The notes below the pieces were generated by a model. That model had not been told where the DNA came from, ran no database searches, and worked only from the letters and a program-made list of their open reading frames with translations. 64,000 nt of DNA, from assembly GCF_014212355.1 (NCBI RefSeq), contig NZ_JACKXD010000003.1:124001-188000 (forward strand). The letters are read 5' to 3'. A program made the translations under genes and the position numbers. Below, piece by piece: positions 33,887 to 43,267 of this stretch (its first letter is position 1; each line of letters opens with the position of its first letter). The stretch comes from Halobellus ruber (GTDB lineage: Archaea > Halobacteriota > Halobacteria > Halobacteriales > Haloferacaceae).

Positions 33887-33969
33887 CGGCGACAGTCGGG
33901 CGTCGGTACCGGCACCCGACCGGACGCGCGGTTTTTACCCGGCTGGTGTTAACGCCAGGCCGAACTCCG

Positions 33970-34731
33970 ATGTCGGTCACGACGCTCCACCGCCCCGCCC
34001 ACCGGGACGCCCTCTCGCTTCTGGAGACGGCCTTCGAGGAGGGGCGGATGGTGACGGCGTTCGGGCGGTGTACCGTCGACTACGACGGCCGCGCGTCGTC
34101 GGATCTCGGCCCCGGCGACCGGCTGGTCGTCTGCAAGCCCGACGGCACGGTGCTCGTCCACACCGACGAGAACCGGGAGCCGGTCAACTGGCAACCGCCG
34201 GGGTGTACGCAGTACGCCAGCCTGCGCGACGGTCGGCTCCGGATCCGGAGCGAGCGGTCCTCGCCCGCCGAACGCCTCGACGTCGACTTCCGCCGGCTCG
34301 AACAGCTGACCGTCTACGAGATCCAGGACCGCAGCGACCTGGCGCTGACGGGCAGCGAGGAGGACCTCCGGAGCCGGATCCTCGACGAACCGGAGCTCGT
34401 CGAACCGGGGTTTCAGCCGACCGCGACCGAGCGGGAGACCGCCGCCGGTCCCGTCGACGTCTTCGGCGCCGACGCCGACGGCCGGCCGGTGGTAGTGGAA
34501 CTGAAGCGCCGGCGGGTCGGCCCCTCGGCCGCCAGCCAGCTCCGCCGGTACGTCGAGGCCATAGACGAGGAGTTCCCCGAGGAGGGCGTGCGCGGGATCC
34601 TGGTGGCGCCGTCGGTCACAGACCGGACGGCCGCGCTGCTGGACGAGCAGGGCCTGGAGTTCGTGGCGCTGTCGCCGCCCGACGGCGACGGGGCTGCGGT
34701 CGAGCCTGATACCGACGACGCCGCGGAGTGA
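33970..34731 (+). CDS. nucS: Endonuclease NucS (mismatch-specific, EndoMS)
   Basis: The protein has 253 residues. The N-terminal DNA-binding half includes VVCKPDGTVLVHTDENREPV and then NWQPPG. The C-terminal RecB-like nuclease half contains VDVFGADADGRPVVVELKRR (the Asp, Glu and Lys of the active site) and SQLRRYVEAI. NucS cleaves both strands at mismatches or branched DNA and works with PCNA; the PCNA-binding tail is not obvious here. The window also carries mutL, so two mismatch-handling systems coexist. Confidence 0.93.
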   Translation: MSVTTLHRPAHRDALSLLETAFEEGRMVTAFGRCTVDYDGRASSDLGPGDRLVVCKPDGTVLVHTDENREPVNWQPPGCTQYASLRDGRLRIRSERSSPAERLDVDFRRLEQLTVYEIQDRSDLALTGSEEDLRSRILDEPELVEPGFQPTATERETAAGPVDVFGADADGRPVVVELKRRRVGPSAASQLRRYVEAIDEEFPEEGVRGILVAPSVTDRTAALLDEQGLEFVALSPPDGDGAAVEPDTDDAAE

Positions 34732-34743
34732 CGCTCGTCCCGC

Positions 34744-35403
34744 TCAGGCCTCGCTCGCGAGGTCGACGAAGTTCGCGAGCGTCCGCTCGACTGTCACCGT
34801 CGAGAAGTCACGGTCGGCGGGGTCGGTCGGCCACCCGAAGTCCGTGTCGATCTGCGGAAGCAGCGTCTCGGTGAGTTCGGGGTGGTACTGGACGGTCCAG
34901 ACGGGCGCCTCGCGGTGGCGCGTGGCGACGTGCTCGTGGTAGTCGGCGTCGGCGATCGGCCGGAGTCCGTCGCCCAACTCGACGACGTAGTCGCCGTGAA
35001 CCATCGGAACGCGGGAACCGACGCCCTCGAAGAGGGGGTCGTCGCCGAACCGGACCGTCTCGATCCCCTTCCGGAGGCCGCGGTGTTCGACGCGGCCGCC
35101 GAAGGCGTCGTTGATGAGCTGGTGGCCGAAGCAGATGCCGAGCATCGGAACGCGGTCGTCGCGGAGCTCCCGGACCAGTGCCCCGAGATCGTCCATCCAC
35201 GGGTAGGTGTCGGTCTCGTAGACGCCCGCGGTGCTGCCGGAGAGGACGACCGCGTCGGCGTCACGGAGGGCGTCGGGGCGGCCGCCGGTGTCGGCGTAGG
35301 GGTGGACCCGGACGGTCGCACCCGCGGCGGCGAGGTGGCGGCGGATCTCCGGGACGAAGTAGCGGTTGTCGGGGTCGACCTCGTTTTGGAGGACGAGGAT
35401 CAC
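34744..35403 (-). CDS. Class I glutamine amidotransferase
   Basis: The protein has 219 residues. The triad is complete: Cys91 in [10 protein letters not shown] and His/Glu in [13 protein letters not shown], with the oxyanion strand [11 protein letters not shown]. It is longer than GMP synthase subunit A and lacks a synthetase partner nearby, so it belongs to the stand-alone GuaA-like group. It could supply ammonia or act as a gamma-glutamyl hydrolase. It is convergent with nucS, 12 bp apart. Confidence 0.88.
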   Translation of the reverse strand: MILVLQNEVDPDNRYFVPEIRRHLAAAGATVRVHPYADTGGRPDALRDADAVVLSGSTAGVYETDTYPWMDDLGALVRELRDDRVPMLGICFGHQLINDAFGGRVEHRGLRKGIETVRFGDDPLFEGVGSRVPMVHGDYVVELGDGLRPIADADYHEHVATRHREAPVWTVQYHPELTETLLPQIDTDFGWPTDPADRDFSTVTVERTLANFVDLASEA

Positions 35404-35538
35404 GGCCGAACCTATGCGATGATCCGATATAAGCGTTGCAGCCGGGATACGGGCGTTCGGGGGAGGGGAAATCGCCGGAACCGACGCACGCTTCGAAGCG
35501 CTTTTACGCCGAATCTGCCTTGTCCTTCACAAGTAACT

Positions 35539-36069
35539 ATGTCCGAAAAACCCGCCTCGATGTACCGGGAGCTCTCGAAGCCGTCCTACACCCGACGCGA
35601 CTACGTCACGGGCATCCCCGGCTCGAAGATCGCACAGCACAATATGGGCAACCTCCAGTCCGATCCGCAGGACTATCCGGTCCACATCAGCCTCCGCCTG
35701 GAGGAGGAGTGTCAGGTCCGCCACGGCTCGCTGGAATCGGCGCGCCTCTCGGCGAACCGCGTGATGCTCAAGGAGGTGGGTCAGGACAACTACAAGATGG
35801 TTCTCCGGAAGTTCCCCCACCAGATCCTCCGGGAGAACAAACAGGCGACCGGCGCGGGCGCGGACCGCGTCTCCGACGGGATGCGCCAGGCGTTCGGCAA
35901 GCCGGTCGGCACCGCCGCCCGCGTCCAGGACGGCGAGCGGGTGTTCACCATCTACTGCGATCCCGAGGACGCCGACGTCGCGAAGGACGCGCTCCGTCGC
36001 GCGTACAACAAGATGTCGCCACCCTGCCGGGTCGACGTCGAGAAGGGCGAGAAGCTGCTGGTCTCGTAA
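35539..36069 (+). CDS. rpl10e: 50S ribosomal protein L10e (L16 family)
   Basis: The protein has 176 residues. It starts with the conserved [19 protein letters not shown] and continues with [20 protein letters not shown] and then [17 protein letters not shown]. It is a large-subunit protein near the A-site tRNA elbow. The usual length and single-gene setting fit haloarchaea. A T-rich run (cgcttttacg, about 35499-35508) lies 35-40 bp before the ATG. Confidence 0.97.
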   Translation: MSEKPASMYRELSKPSYTRRDYVTGIPGSKIAQHNMGNLQSDPQDYPVHISLRLEEECQVRHGSLESARLSANRVMLKEVGQDNYKMVLRKFPHQILRENKQATGAGADRVSDGMRQAFGKPVGTAARVQDGERVFTIYCDPEDADVAKDALRRAYNKMSPPCRVDVEKGEKLLVS

Positions 36070-36126
36070 GGATCGGAGCCCCCCGCACCCGCTCGCTTTT
36101 TGTCCCGCCGCCACGTCGTGTGAGTG

Positions 36127-37017
36127 ATGCTTCGGCTCGCCGTGACCACTGCCGCCGAGACGCTCGACCGAATGCGCGACCCGCTTGCGGCCCGCGACAT
36201 CGCGGTCGAGCACCTCGACACGACGGGACGAGTGGTCGACCTCTCTTCGTCCCCGGAGCGGCGCTTCGACGCGGGGTTCGTCTATCCCGCGCGGCTGATG
36301 GCGGGCGGCGTCGTCGACGGCCGTCGCGGGCTCCCGTGGGTGAACGGGCGGGCCGCAGTGGCGACCTCCCGGAACAAGGCGGGCGTGATCGCGCGGCTCT
36401 CGCGGGCCGGCCTCCCGGTCCCGGAGACGAGGGTCGTCTCGAACCCCGCTGACGACGACGCGGTCGCGGCGGCGGCCGCCGATATCGGGTTTCCGATCGT
36501 AATCAAGCCGAACTCCGCGACCCGCGGGATCGGCGTCGCGAAGGTCCACGACCGCGACTCCCTGCTCGGGGTGAGCGACTACGCGGATCTGATCCACGAG
36601 TTCCGGGCGACCGGCGACAAGTCGTATCTGCTCCAGGAGTTCCTCCCCGACGCCCGCGATTACCGGCTGATGGTGGTCGACGGGACGGTCGTCGGCGGGG
36701 TCGAGCGCCGGCGGCCCGACGGCGCGGTGAACGGAAAAAACGGCGACCCCGACGACGCGGGGGGCGGCTGGAAGCACAACGTCCACCGCGGGGCGACCGC
36801 CGTCGCGGCCGACGTCGACGACACCCTCCGCGAACTGGCGGTCGAGACGGCCGACGTGCTGGAGATCGACTACCTCGGAGTCGACCTGCTCGTCTCGGAG
36901 GGCCGGGCGGTCGTTTCCGAGACCAACGCGCGGCCGACCATCGACGACGGGAAGTACGACACCGGGTTCTGGGACCGGCTGGCGGGAGTGATCCGCAGAA
37001 CCGCCGACGGGGACTGA
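36127..37017 (+). CDS. RimK-like ATP-grasp ligase
   Basis: The protein has 296 residues. The ATP-grasp core is clear: FPIVIKPNSATRGIGVAKVH, LLQEFLPDARDYRLMVVDG, KHNVHRGATAV and then VDLLVSEGRAVVSETNARP with the metal-binding Glu and Asn. Such ligases add glutamate or similar residues to an amine or carboxylate acceptor (RimK/LysX group); no lys or arg genes lie beside it, so the acceptor is unknown. The TGA at 37015-37017 ends on the first base of a family C palindrome. Confidence 0.85.
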   Translation: MLRLAVTTAAETLDRMRDPLAARDIAVEHLDTTGRVVDLSSSPERRFDAGFVYPARLMAGGVVDGRRGLPWVNGRAAVATSRNKAGVIARLSRAGLPVPETRVVSNPADDDAVAAAAADIGFPIVIKPNSATRGIGVAKVHDRDSLLGVSDYADLIHEFRATGDKSYLLQEFLPDARDYRLMVVDGTVVGGVERRRPDGAVNGKNGDPDDAGGGWKHNVHRGATAVAADVDDTLRELAVETADVLEIDYLGVDLLVSEGRAVVSETNARPTIDDGKYDTGFWDRLAGVIRRTADGD

Positions 37018-37098
37018 TACGGATTATCGTAACTAATTACCGGTCATCGCCGGAGACGGGGTGGGCGATGACCGGCAATTGACTACAATAATCCGTAT
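37017..37098. repeat. Palindromic element, family C
   Basis: This 82-bp near-palindrome is bounded by atacggattat (37017-37027) and ataatccgtat (37088-37098). Long inner arms taccggtcatcgcc and ggcgatgaccgg flank a short loop. Only one copy lies in the window. It sits between the RimK-like gene and the convergent Hsp20 gene, 9 bp from the end of the latter, and could act as a bidirectional terminator. Confidence 0.8.
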
Positions 37099-37107
37099 GA
37101 GGAGTCG

Positions 37108-37470
37108 TCAGTCGAGGTCGATCGACGCGGAGTCGTCGATCTTATCCAGCGTGACCTGGAGGATGCCGTTGTTGAACGTCGCAGCGGCGCTGTGCTCGTC
37201 GACCCGGACCGGCAGCCGGATGCGCTCGTCGTACTCCCGGCGCTGGCCCGCGGCCGTGACGGTGAGCACCTCGCCGTCGCATTTCAGTTCGACGTCCTCC
37301 TTCCGAACGCCCGGGAGGTCGGCGACCAATCGGAGCTCCTCGCCCTCGTCGTAGACGTCGACGTGCGTCTCGGAGGCGAACCCGGCGGCGTCGTCGCTGG
37401 TCATCTCGTCCATCATCCGCTCGATCCCCTCGAAGAAGTCGTCGAACGGGTCGTCGCGGTCGTCGTTCAT
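37108..37470 (-). CDS. Hsp20-family small heat-shock protein
   Basis: The protein has 120 residues. The alpha-crystallin domain runs from HVDVYDEGEELRLVADLPGV through VELKCDGEVLTVTA to the family end pattern FNNGILQVTL, the A-x-x-x-N-G-x-L-x-V motif. The short N-terminal arm is Asp/Met-rich (DDPFDDFFEGIERMMDEM). It would act as an ATP-independent holdase. Confidence 0.92.
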   Translation of the reverse strand: MNDDRDDPFDDFFEGIERMMDEMTSDDAAGFASETHVDVYDEGEELRLVADLPGVRKEDVELKCDGEVLTVTAAGQRREYDERIRLPVRVDEHSAAATFNNGILQVTLDKIDDSASIDLD

Positions 37471-37567
37471 CGAGTAGGTGTTAGGGCGTTCCGATCAAAA
37501 GCCTTCTCCCCCCGGCAGCGTGTCGAAAGACACAGGTCGGCCGCGACCGACCGCGGACGTAGACGGG

Positions 37568-38692
37568 ATGACAGACACTGACGACGACGCCTACGAGGAA
37601 CCGCTCTTCCAGCGGGTCATCGAGTACGCCGCGGCGGCCGACACCGACGTCGTGCGGATGGTCTCGGGCCACCCCGACTGGGAGCCGCCGGCGGCGCTGC
37701 GGGAGGGGCTGAAGGAGTACGCCGACGGCGACCCCGAGAGCTTCCAGTACCCCCCGCGGGAGGGACTCCCGGAACTTCGCAGTCAGATCGCCGAGCGACG
37801 CGGGGTCGCGGAATCGCGGGTCGTCGTGACCAACGGCGCCGCGGAGGCCAACTACCTCGCGATGGCGGAGGCGCTCGACCGGAAGCCGGGGTCGGAGGTC
37901 CTCGTGACGGACCCGGTCTACCCGTACTACCCGGGCCGGACGACGATGCTCGGCGGGGAGGTGACCCGCGTCCCCGTCGCCGCGGACGGCCACGTCGACG
38001 TCGAGGCGATGCGTGATGCGGCCTCCGCGGACACCGCCGCGATCGTCGTCAACACCCCGAACAACCCGACCGGCGCGGTCTACAGCCCCGACGCGGTCGC
38101 GGCGCTGGCGGACGTCGCGGCCGACTTCGACGCCCTGCTCGTCGCCGACGAGGTGTACGACCACTTCGACCTCTCGGGCCGTTTCGAGAGCGCGCTCACG
38201 CTCGATCGCGACAACGTCGTCGTCACCACGTCGTTCTCGAAGTCGCTCGGGATCACGGGGTTCCGCGTCGGCTACGCGGTGTTTCCGGAGGACCAGATCG
38301 AGGCGGCGCTGACCAGACACACGCTTGTGAACGTCGCGGTCAGCCGCCCGGCGCAGGCGGCGGTGGCGGCCGCGCTCCGGGAGACCCCGCCGTCGTACTA
38401 CGAGTCGATCCGCGACACCCTCCGCGGGCGGATCGACGACTTCACCGCCGCGCTCGACGCCGCCGGCGCCGAGTACACGACGCCCGAGGGCGCGTTCTAC
38501 GTCCTCGCTCGGTTCGACGGCTTCCCGGGGACGCTTGAGAACGTCGAGCGGCTGATCGACGACGCCGGCGTCGCCGCGATGCCCGGGGCGGCGTTCGGCG
38601 AGACCTACGAGGAGTGGATCCGCTTTACGCTGTGTACCGACCGCGTCGACGAGGCTGCAGGTCGGCTGGCGGCGTACTTCGAGGGTGGGTAA
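37568..38692 (+). CDS. PLP-dependent class I/II aminotransferase
   Basis: The protein has 374 residues of fold type I. Landmarks are TNGAAEANYLAMAEAL (phosphate site), VNTPNNPTGAVYSP, VADEVYDHFDLSG and the Schiff-base Lys225 in TSFSKSLGITGFRVGYAVFP; the carboxylate-binding Arg is in EWIRFTLCTDR. It transfers amino groups, probably for Asp/aromatic/Ala-type substrates. It is divergent from hsp20, with 97 bp between. Confidence 0.92.
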   Translation: MTDTDDDAYEEPLFQRVIEYAAAADTDVVRMVSGHPDWEPPAALREGLKEYADGDPESFQYPPREGLPELRSQIAERRGVAESRVVVTNGAAEANYLAMAEALDRKPGSEVLVTDPVYPYYPGRTTMLGGEVTRVPVAADGHVDVEAMRDAASADTAAIVVNTPNNPTGAVYSPDAVAALADVAADFDALLVADEVYDHFDLSGRFESALTLDRDNVVVTTSFSKSLGITGFRVGYAVFPEDQIEAALTRHTLVNVAVSRPAQAAVAAALRETPPSYYESIRDTLRGRIDDFTAALDAAGAEYTTPEGAFYVLARFDGFPGTLENVERLIDDAGVAAMPGAAFGETYEEWIRFTLCTDRVDEAAGRLAAYFEGG

Positions 38693-38762
38693 CGCCGCGT
38701 CCGGGACCGGCCGACCGGATTCCATCAGGTCTTTGCGTCCGTGCGGCGATCGGGGAGACGAG

Positions 38763-38963
38763 ATGAGCAGCCGATGGCTCCCCGCCGACGAGTTCCGTTC
38801 GCTGACGACCCTCGGGAAATCGAAGATCGTCCTCGGATGGGCGGCGGTGGCGTTCGTCCTGATGCTCGGAATCGGCGGTAACCTCGGACTCGCCGTCGGA
38901 ATCGTTCTCGGCGTCGTGTTCGCCACGCTCGGCGCGGTGCTGTGGATCGGCGGGTTCGGATAG
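38763..38963 (+). CDS. Small membrane protein, two helices
   Basis: The protein has 66 residues. A short charged start (SSRWLPADEFRSLTTLGKSK) is followed by two hydrophobic helices, IVLGWAAVAFVLMLGIG and LGLAVGIVLGVVFATLGAVL. No known domain is recognised. The start ATG and the codon bias look genuine. Confidence 0.6.
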   Translation: MSSRWLPADEFRSLTTLGKSKIVLGWAAVAFVLMLGIGGNLGLAVGIVLGVVFATLGAVLWIGGFG

Positions 38964-39174
38964 CTCCGACGACTGGGTAGCCATCGCCGCGACAGTCGAC
39001 GGCCACTGCCCGATGGCAGGCCGGTGCTCAGGTACGCGATGGCTGACCGAGGGTCCACCGTCGGGCGGGGACTTCCGAGGTCGTCCTCGCACGTATCCCG
39101 ACGATCTCGTTTCTAACTGCACAGTACTGACGTCGACCGGGAAGTACACAAGTCCCCGCCGCCTCGCGTCCCGT

Positions 39175-40428
39175 ATGTCAGGATCCGACGTCGAGGCCGC
39201 CGACCCCGACGACCGGAGCGTAGACGCCGACCCGGGCGAGGAGGACACCACCATCGACGTCGAACCCGTCGAGGACGCCGGCGGGACCGACGGCGAGGGC
39301 GTTCCGGAGACCGCCACGGACGCCGAGACGCTGCCGGAGGGGATCGACGCGCCCGAGTACGTCCTCTACGGCGGCAAGGGCGGCGTCGGCAAGACCACGA
39401 TGGCGGCGGCGACGGCGCTGTCCTCGGCGGCCGCGGGGACCGCGACGCTCGTCGTCTCCACCGACCCCGCGCACTCGCTGTCCGACACCCTCGACTACGA
39501 CGTCCCGGCGCAGCCGACGCGGATCCGCGAGGATATGCCGCTCTACGCCGCCGAGATCGACCCCGATACCGCCGTTGCCGGGCCGTTCGGCGGGGGCGCG
39601 GCCGGCGATGTCGGTGGGGACGCGGACGGGCCGGAAGCCGGCTTCGGCGGGAACGGCGGCTCCGGCGGGGTCGGCCCGGACGACGACCCCTTCGGCGCGG
39701 ACGGGCCGGGCGACACGTCGCCGTTCGGTGACCTCGGGGGGATGGAGGACCTCCTCGGGGGGGCGATGGATCCGGGGGCGATGCCCGGCGCCGACGAGGC
39801 GGCGGCGATGCAGCAACTCCTGGAGTACCTCGACGACCCGCGGTTCGACCGGGTCGTCGTCGACACCGCCCCGACCGGCCACACCCTCCGACTCTTGGAA
39901 CTCCCGGAGATGATGGACTCGATGCTCGGCCGGATCGCGAAGCTCCGCCAGCAGTTCTCCGGGGTGATGGAGGGCGTCAAGGGGATGTTCGGGATGGGCG
40001 GCGACGACGCCGGCGGGCCCGACCTCGAGGAACTCCGCGAGCGGATCGAGCGCCTGCGAACCGTGCTCCGTGACCCCGCGAAGACCGACTTCCGGGTCGT
40101 GATGATCCCCGAGGAGATGAGCGTCGTCGAGACCGAGCGGCTGGTCGACAGACTCGACGGCTACGGCATCCCGGTCCAGACCCTCGTCGTCAACCGGGTG
40201 ATGGCGGATCCCGGCGACGCGACGGCGTCGACGGTCGACGACCGGTGGGTCGTCTCGCCGAACCCGGAGGCGTGTGAGTTCTGTCAACGCCGGTGGCAGG
40301 TCCAACAGGACGCGATCCGGCGGGCGACGGACCTGTTCCGCGGCCGGGAGGTAAAGCGGGTGCCGCTGCTCGCCGAGGAGGTCCGCGGCGAGGAAGCGTT
40401 GCGCGTCGTGGCGGCGTGTCTGGGGTAA
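39175..40428 (+). CDS. Get3/ArsA-family ATPase
   Basis: The protein has 417 residues. An acidic disordered tail (1-60) precedes the deviant P-loop YGGKGGVGKTTMAA (65-78) and VVSTDPAHSLSDTLDYD; the switch is VVVDTAPTGHTLRLLELPEM. The C-terminal pair CEFC matches the zinc-binding CxxC of Get3 dimers. Between residues 138 and 205 lies a long Gly/Asp/Met-rich insert (AAGDVGGDADGPEAGFGG and onward) that lengthens the region preceding the client-binding helices. A tail-anchored protein targeting role is likelier than arsenite export, because no arsB-like gene is present. Confidence 0.9.
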   Translation: MSGSDVEAADPDDRSVDADPGEEDTTIDVEPVEDAGGTDGEGVPETATDAETLPEGIDAPEYVLYGGKGGVGKTTMAAATALSSAAAGTATLVVSTDPAHSLSDTLDYDVPAQPTRIREDMPLYAAEIDPDTAVAGPFGGGAAGDVGGDADGPEAGFGGNGGSGGVGPDDDPFGADGPGDTSPFGDLGGMEDLLGGAMDPGAMPGADEAAAMQQLLEYLDDPRFDRVVVDTAPTGHTLRLLELPEMMDSMLGRIAKLRQQFSGVMEGVKGMFGMGGDDAGGPDLEELRERIERLRTVLRDPAKTDFRVVMIPEEMSVVETERLVDRLDGYGIPVQTLVVNRVMADPGDATASTVDDRWVVSPNPEACEFCQRRWQVQQDAIRRATDLFRGREVKRVPLLAEEVRGEEALRVVAACLG

Positions 40429-40495
40429 GGGGCCGCTGGTAGGCCGTCGACCCCGCTGTAATCGGGGGTGTTAGAGAACGCTTCCCCGGGCGGGT

Positions 40496-40579
40496 TATAG
40501 TGGCGTTTGCAACTGGTTGCACGTCCGATCGCACGCCGTCGTGCGATCGAGTGAGCGAAGACCTGCAAACGGTACTATG
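40496..40579. repeat. Palindromic element, family A, copy 2 (inverted)
   Basis: Reverse-complemented, the inner 58 bases match 23054-23137 with about two mismatches. The terminal repeats are slightly degraded (tatagtggcg... against ...ggtactatga). It ends directly against a partial family B element. Together the two fill most of the 323-bp gap between the Get3-like gene and the SDR gene. Confidence 0.88.
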
Positions 40580-40582
40580 ATT

Positions 40583-40624
40583 ACGTGGGAACGTTCGACA
40601 CCTCGGGGTGTCGAAACCCGTCAC
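40583..40624. repeat. Partial palindromic element, family B (core only)
   Basis: The inner hairpin ttcgacacctcggggtgtcg with its acgtggga/acccgtcact flanks is retained. The outer gccgacagtat arms of the complete copies are missing. It abuts the family A element on its left. Confidence 0.75.
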
Positions 40625-40751
40625 TCGATGCGGTAGAGCGCCCGTCTGGTTCGGACGGCCGATGTTTGATGTTGAACGAGTGCTACGACGCCCTCGATTC
40701 GGTTGCCGGTCATCGCGGACCCGTGCGGGTAATCCACCGGAACAAGCCGTC

Positions 40752-41639
40752 TCAGAGCTTCCGGAGGTACCGATAACCCGTATCCAGCCACCGCGACGGG
40801 AGAAGGCGGGCGAGTGCGCCGACCCGCGCGGCGGTCCCCGGCTGGTAGCGCGCCTTCGGCTTCGTCGAGGAGGCCGCGTCGACGATGTCCTCGGCGACGC
40901 GCTCCGGCGGGATGGCGCCGAGTCCGCCGCCGCCGACGAGCCGGGTGTCGGAGAACAGGTCGTAGAAGGAGTCGTAGGCGCCGGAGCGGTCGATTCCGGG
41001 GATGTCGCCGTCGCCGGCGTCGCCGTCTACATCGGCACCGTCCGCGTCGTCGCCGCCATCCCCGTAGACTTCGGACTCGGCACGCTCGGTGAACGACGTC
41101 TCGACCGGCCCCGGCTCGATCAACACCACGTCGATGCCGTACTCGTCGACCTCGTTTCTGAGCGCGTCGCTCATCGCTTCCAGGGCGAACTTCGAGCCCG
41201 CGTAGATCCCGCCGCCGGGAAAGGAGAGCCGTCCCGCGGCGCTGGAGACGTTCACGACCGTTCCCTCCTCCTGGTCGCGCATCTGCGGCAGCGCCGCCCG
41301 CAGCAGCCGGTGGGGGCCGTAGAGGTTCACGTCGAACTGCCGGTGGACCTTCTCGGTCGGGACGTCCTCGACCGGACCGAACTGCGCGTATCCGGCGTTG
41401 TTGACCAGACACGAGAGGTGGCCCTCCTCGTCGACGACGCGCTCGACAACCCGCCCGACGTCGTCGGGGTCGGTGACGTCGAGCGTCGCGATCCGACAGC
41501 CCGCCTCGCCGAGCGTCTCGATGTCGGCCGGGTTGCGCGCGGTGGCGTAGACGACCCAGTCCTCCTCTAAGAACGCAAGCGCCGTCGCGCGACCGATCCC
41601 GGACGAACAGCCGGTGATCAGGACCGTCTTCGGGTGCAC
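40752..41639 (-). CDS. Short-chain dehydrogenase/reductase (SDR)
   Basis: The protein has 295 residues. It has TVLITGCSSGIGRATALAFL (TGxxxGIG cofactor site), LVNNAGYAQFG, then VVNVSSAAGRLSFPG and the catalytic Y-x3-K in YAGSKFALEAMSDAL. An insert of about 30 Asp/Gly-rich residues (GDGGDDADGADVDGDAGDGD) lies after the substrate loop. I chose the GTG at 41637-41639, which starts right at the Rossmann strand; an ATG at 41738 would add 33 low-quality residues. The substrate is unknown. Confidence 0.85.
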   Translation of the reverse strand: MHPKTVLITGCSSGIGRATALAFLEEDWVVYATARNPADIETLGEAGCRIATLDVTDPDDVGRVVERVVDEEGHLSCLVNNAGYAQFGPVEDVPTEKVHRQFDVNLYGPHRLLRAALPQMRDQEEGTVVNVSSAAGRLSFPGGGIYAGSKFALEAMSDALRNEVDEYGIDVVLIEPGPVETSFTERAESEVYGDGGDDADGADVDGDAGDGDIPGIDRSGAYDSFYDLFSDTRLVGGGGLGAIPPERVAEDIVDAASSTKPKARYQPGTAARVGALARLLPSRWLDTGYRYLRKL

Positions 41640-41770
41640 GCTCGGGGGAACGCCCCGGGCGGTGTTAACTGTGGGCGGTTCGGCGCGGCGGGCGGTCCCC
41701 GTCGGAGCGACGTCCGGCCGGTCGCCGCCGAGTGCCACAGTCTTAATGCCCCCGCGGCGGTGGGTCGAGT

Positions 41771-43267
41771 ATGCGATTCGACCGATCGGCGGGCGTGTTC
41801 TGCCACCTCACCTCGCTGCCGGGCCCACACGGCATCGGCGACCTCGGCGAGGGCGCCCGGGCGTTCGTCGAGTGGCTCGCCGCCGCCGAGCAGTCCTACT
41901 GGCAGTTCTGTCCGCTGGGGCCGACCGCATCGGTCCACGGCGACTCCCCCTACCAGTCGTATTCGGCGTTCGCGGGCAACCCGCTTCTGCTCAGCCTCGA
42001 CCGGCTCGTCGACGACGGCTACCTCGACGCCGGAGCGGTCGAAGGCGAAGCGGTCCCCGACTTCCCCGGCGACCGCGTCGACTACGACCGCGTCAGGGCG
42101 TACAAGACCGACCGGCTCCGGACGGCTGCAGCGCGGTTCCGCGAGGAGGCCGCCGCGGACGACCGCGCGGCGTTCGAGGCGTTCCGCGAGCGGGAGTCGG
42201 CGTGGCTCGACGACTACGCGCTGTTTATGGCGCTGCGGACGCGGTACGACGGCGCGTGGACCGACTGGCCCGAGTCGATCCGGACCCGCGACCCCGACGC
42301 CCTATCGGCCCACCGGGAGGAACTGGCTGCGGAGATCCAGTATCGGGAGTTCGTCCAGTTCGTCTTCGACCGGCAGTGGCGCGCGCTCCGGGCGTACGCC
42401 GAGGAGCGCGGCGTCGAGTTCGTCGGCGACCTCCCGATCTACGTCGCACTCGACAGCGCCGACGTGTGGGCGAGCCCCGAGGCGTTCGACCTGACCCCCG
42501 AGCACGATCCCGCGGCGGTCGCGGGGGTGCCGCCCAACCCCGGCGACGACGGCCAGCGGTGGGGAAATCCGGTCTACGACTGGGACACCCTCCGGGAGAC
42601 CGGCTACGGGTGGTGGCTCGACCGGCTGGATCGCCTGCTCGACCTCGTCGACGTCGCCCGGATCGACCACTTCAAGGGGTTCGACGAGTTCTGGGCGATC
42701 CCGGCCGGCGCCGACGACCCCGCGGCCGGCGAGTGGCGCGAGGCGCCCGGCCACGACTTCTTCGAGACCGTCGAACGGGAGCTGGGCGAACTGCCGTTCA
42801 TCGTGGAGGATCTGGGGTTCCTCGATCAAGGGGTCGTCGACCTCCGCGAGCGATTCGGGTTCCCGTCGATGCGGGTGCCCCACTACGCCGACTGGTGCCG
42901 GGAGGGGGATATGTACCAGCCGATGCACTACCCCGAGGGGAGCGTCGGCTACACCTCGACCCACGACACCAACACCCTCGTGGGCTACTACGAGTCGCTG
43001 TCCGACCGCCAGCGTGACTGTCTCCACTACAACGTCGGCGCCGACGGCTCGGAGATCAACTGGTCGGTGATCGAGGCGGTGTGGCGCTCCGACGCCGTGC
43101 TGGCGTTCACGACCGTCCAGGACGTGCTCGGACTCGGCGCCGAGGCGCGGTTCAACCGCCCCGGCACCGCCACCGGCAACTGGACGTGGCGGTGTACGGA
43201 GGCCGCGTTCCGCGAGGCCGACGCCGAGCGGCTCGCCCGGCTGACCGACGAGCAGATCCGGAATTAG
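41771..43267 (+). CDS. malQ: 4-alpha-glucanotransferase (MalQ, GH77)
   Basis: The protein has 498 residues. Family landmarks are SAGVFCHLTSLPGPHGIGDL, FVGDLPIYVALDSADVWASP, ARIDHFKGFDEFWAIPAG (nucleophile Asp), PFIVEDLGFLD (acid/base Glu) and TSTHDTNTLVGYYESL. It disproportionates alpha-1,4-glucans in starch/glycogen/maltodextrin metabolism. It stands alone, divergent from the SDR. Confidence 0.93.
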   Translation: MRFDRSAGVFCHLTSLPGPHGIGDLGEGARAFVEWLAAAEQSYWQFCPLGPTASVHGDSPYQSYSAFAGNPLLLSLDRLVDDGYLDAGAVEGEAVPDFPGDRVDYDRVRAYKTDRLRTAAARFREEAAADDRAAFEAFRERESAWLDDYALFMALRTRYDGAWTDWPESIRTRDPDALSAHREELAAEIQYREFVQFVFDRQWRALRAYAEERGVEFVGDLPIYVALDSADVWASPEAFDLTPEHDPAAVAGVPPNPGDDGQRWGNPVYDWDTLRETGYGWWLDRLDRLLDLVDVARIDHFKGFDEFWAIPAGADDPAAGEWREAPGHDFFETVERELGELPFIVEDLGFLDQGVVDLRERFGFPSMRVPHYADWCREGDMYQPMHYPEGSVGYTSTHDTNTLVGYYESLSDRQRDCLHYNVGADGSEINWSVIEAVWRSDAVLAFTTVQDVLGLGAEARFNRPGTATGNWTWRCTEAAFREADAERLARLTDEQIRN

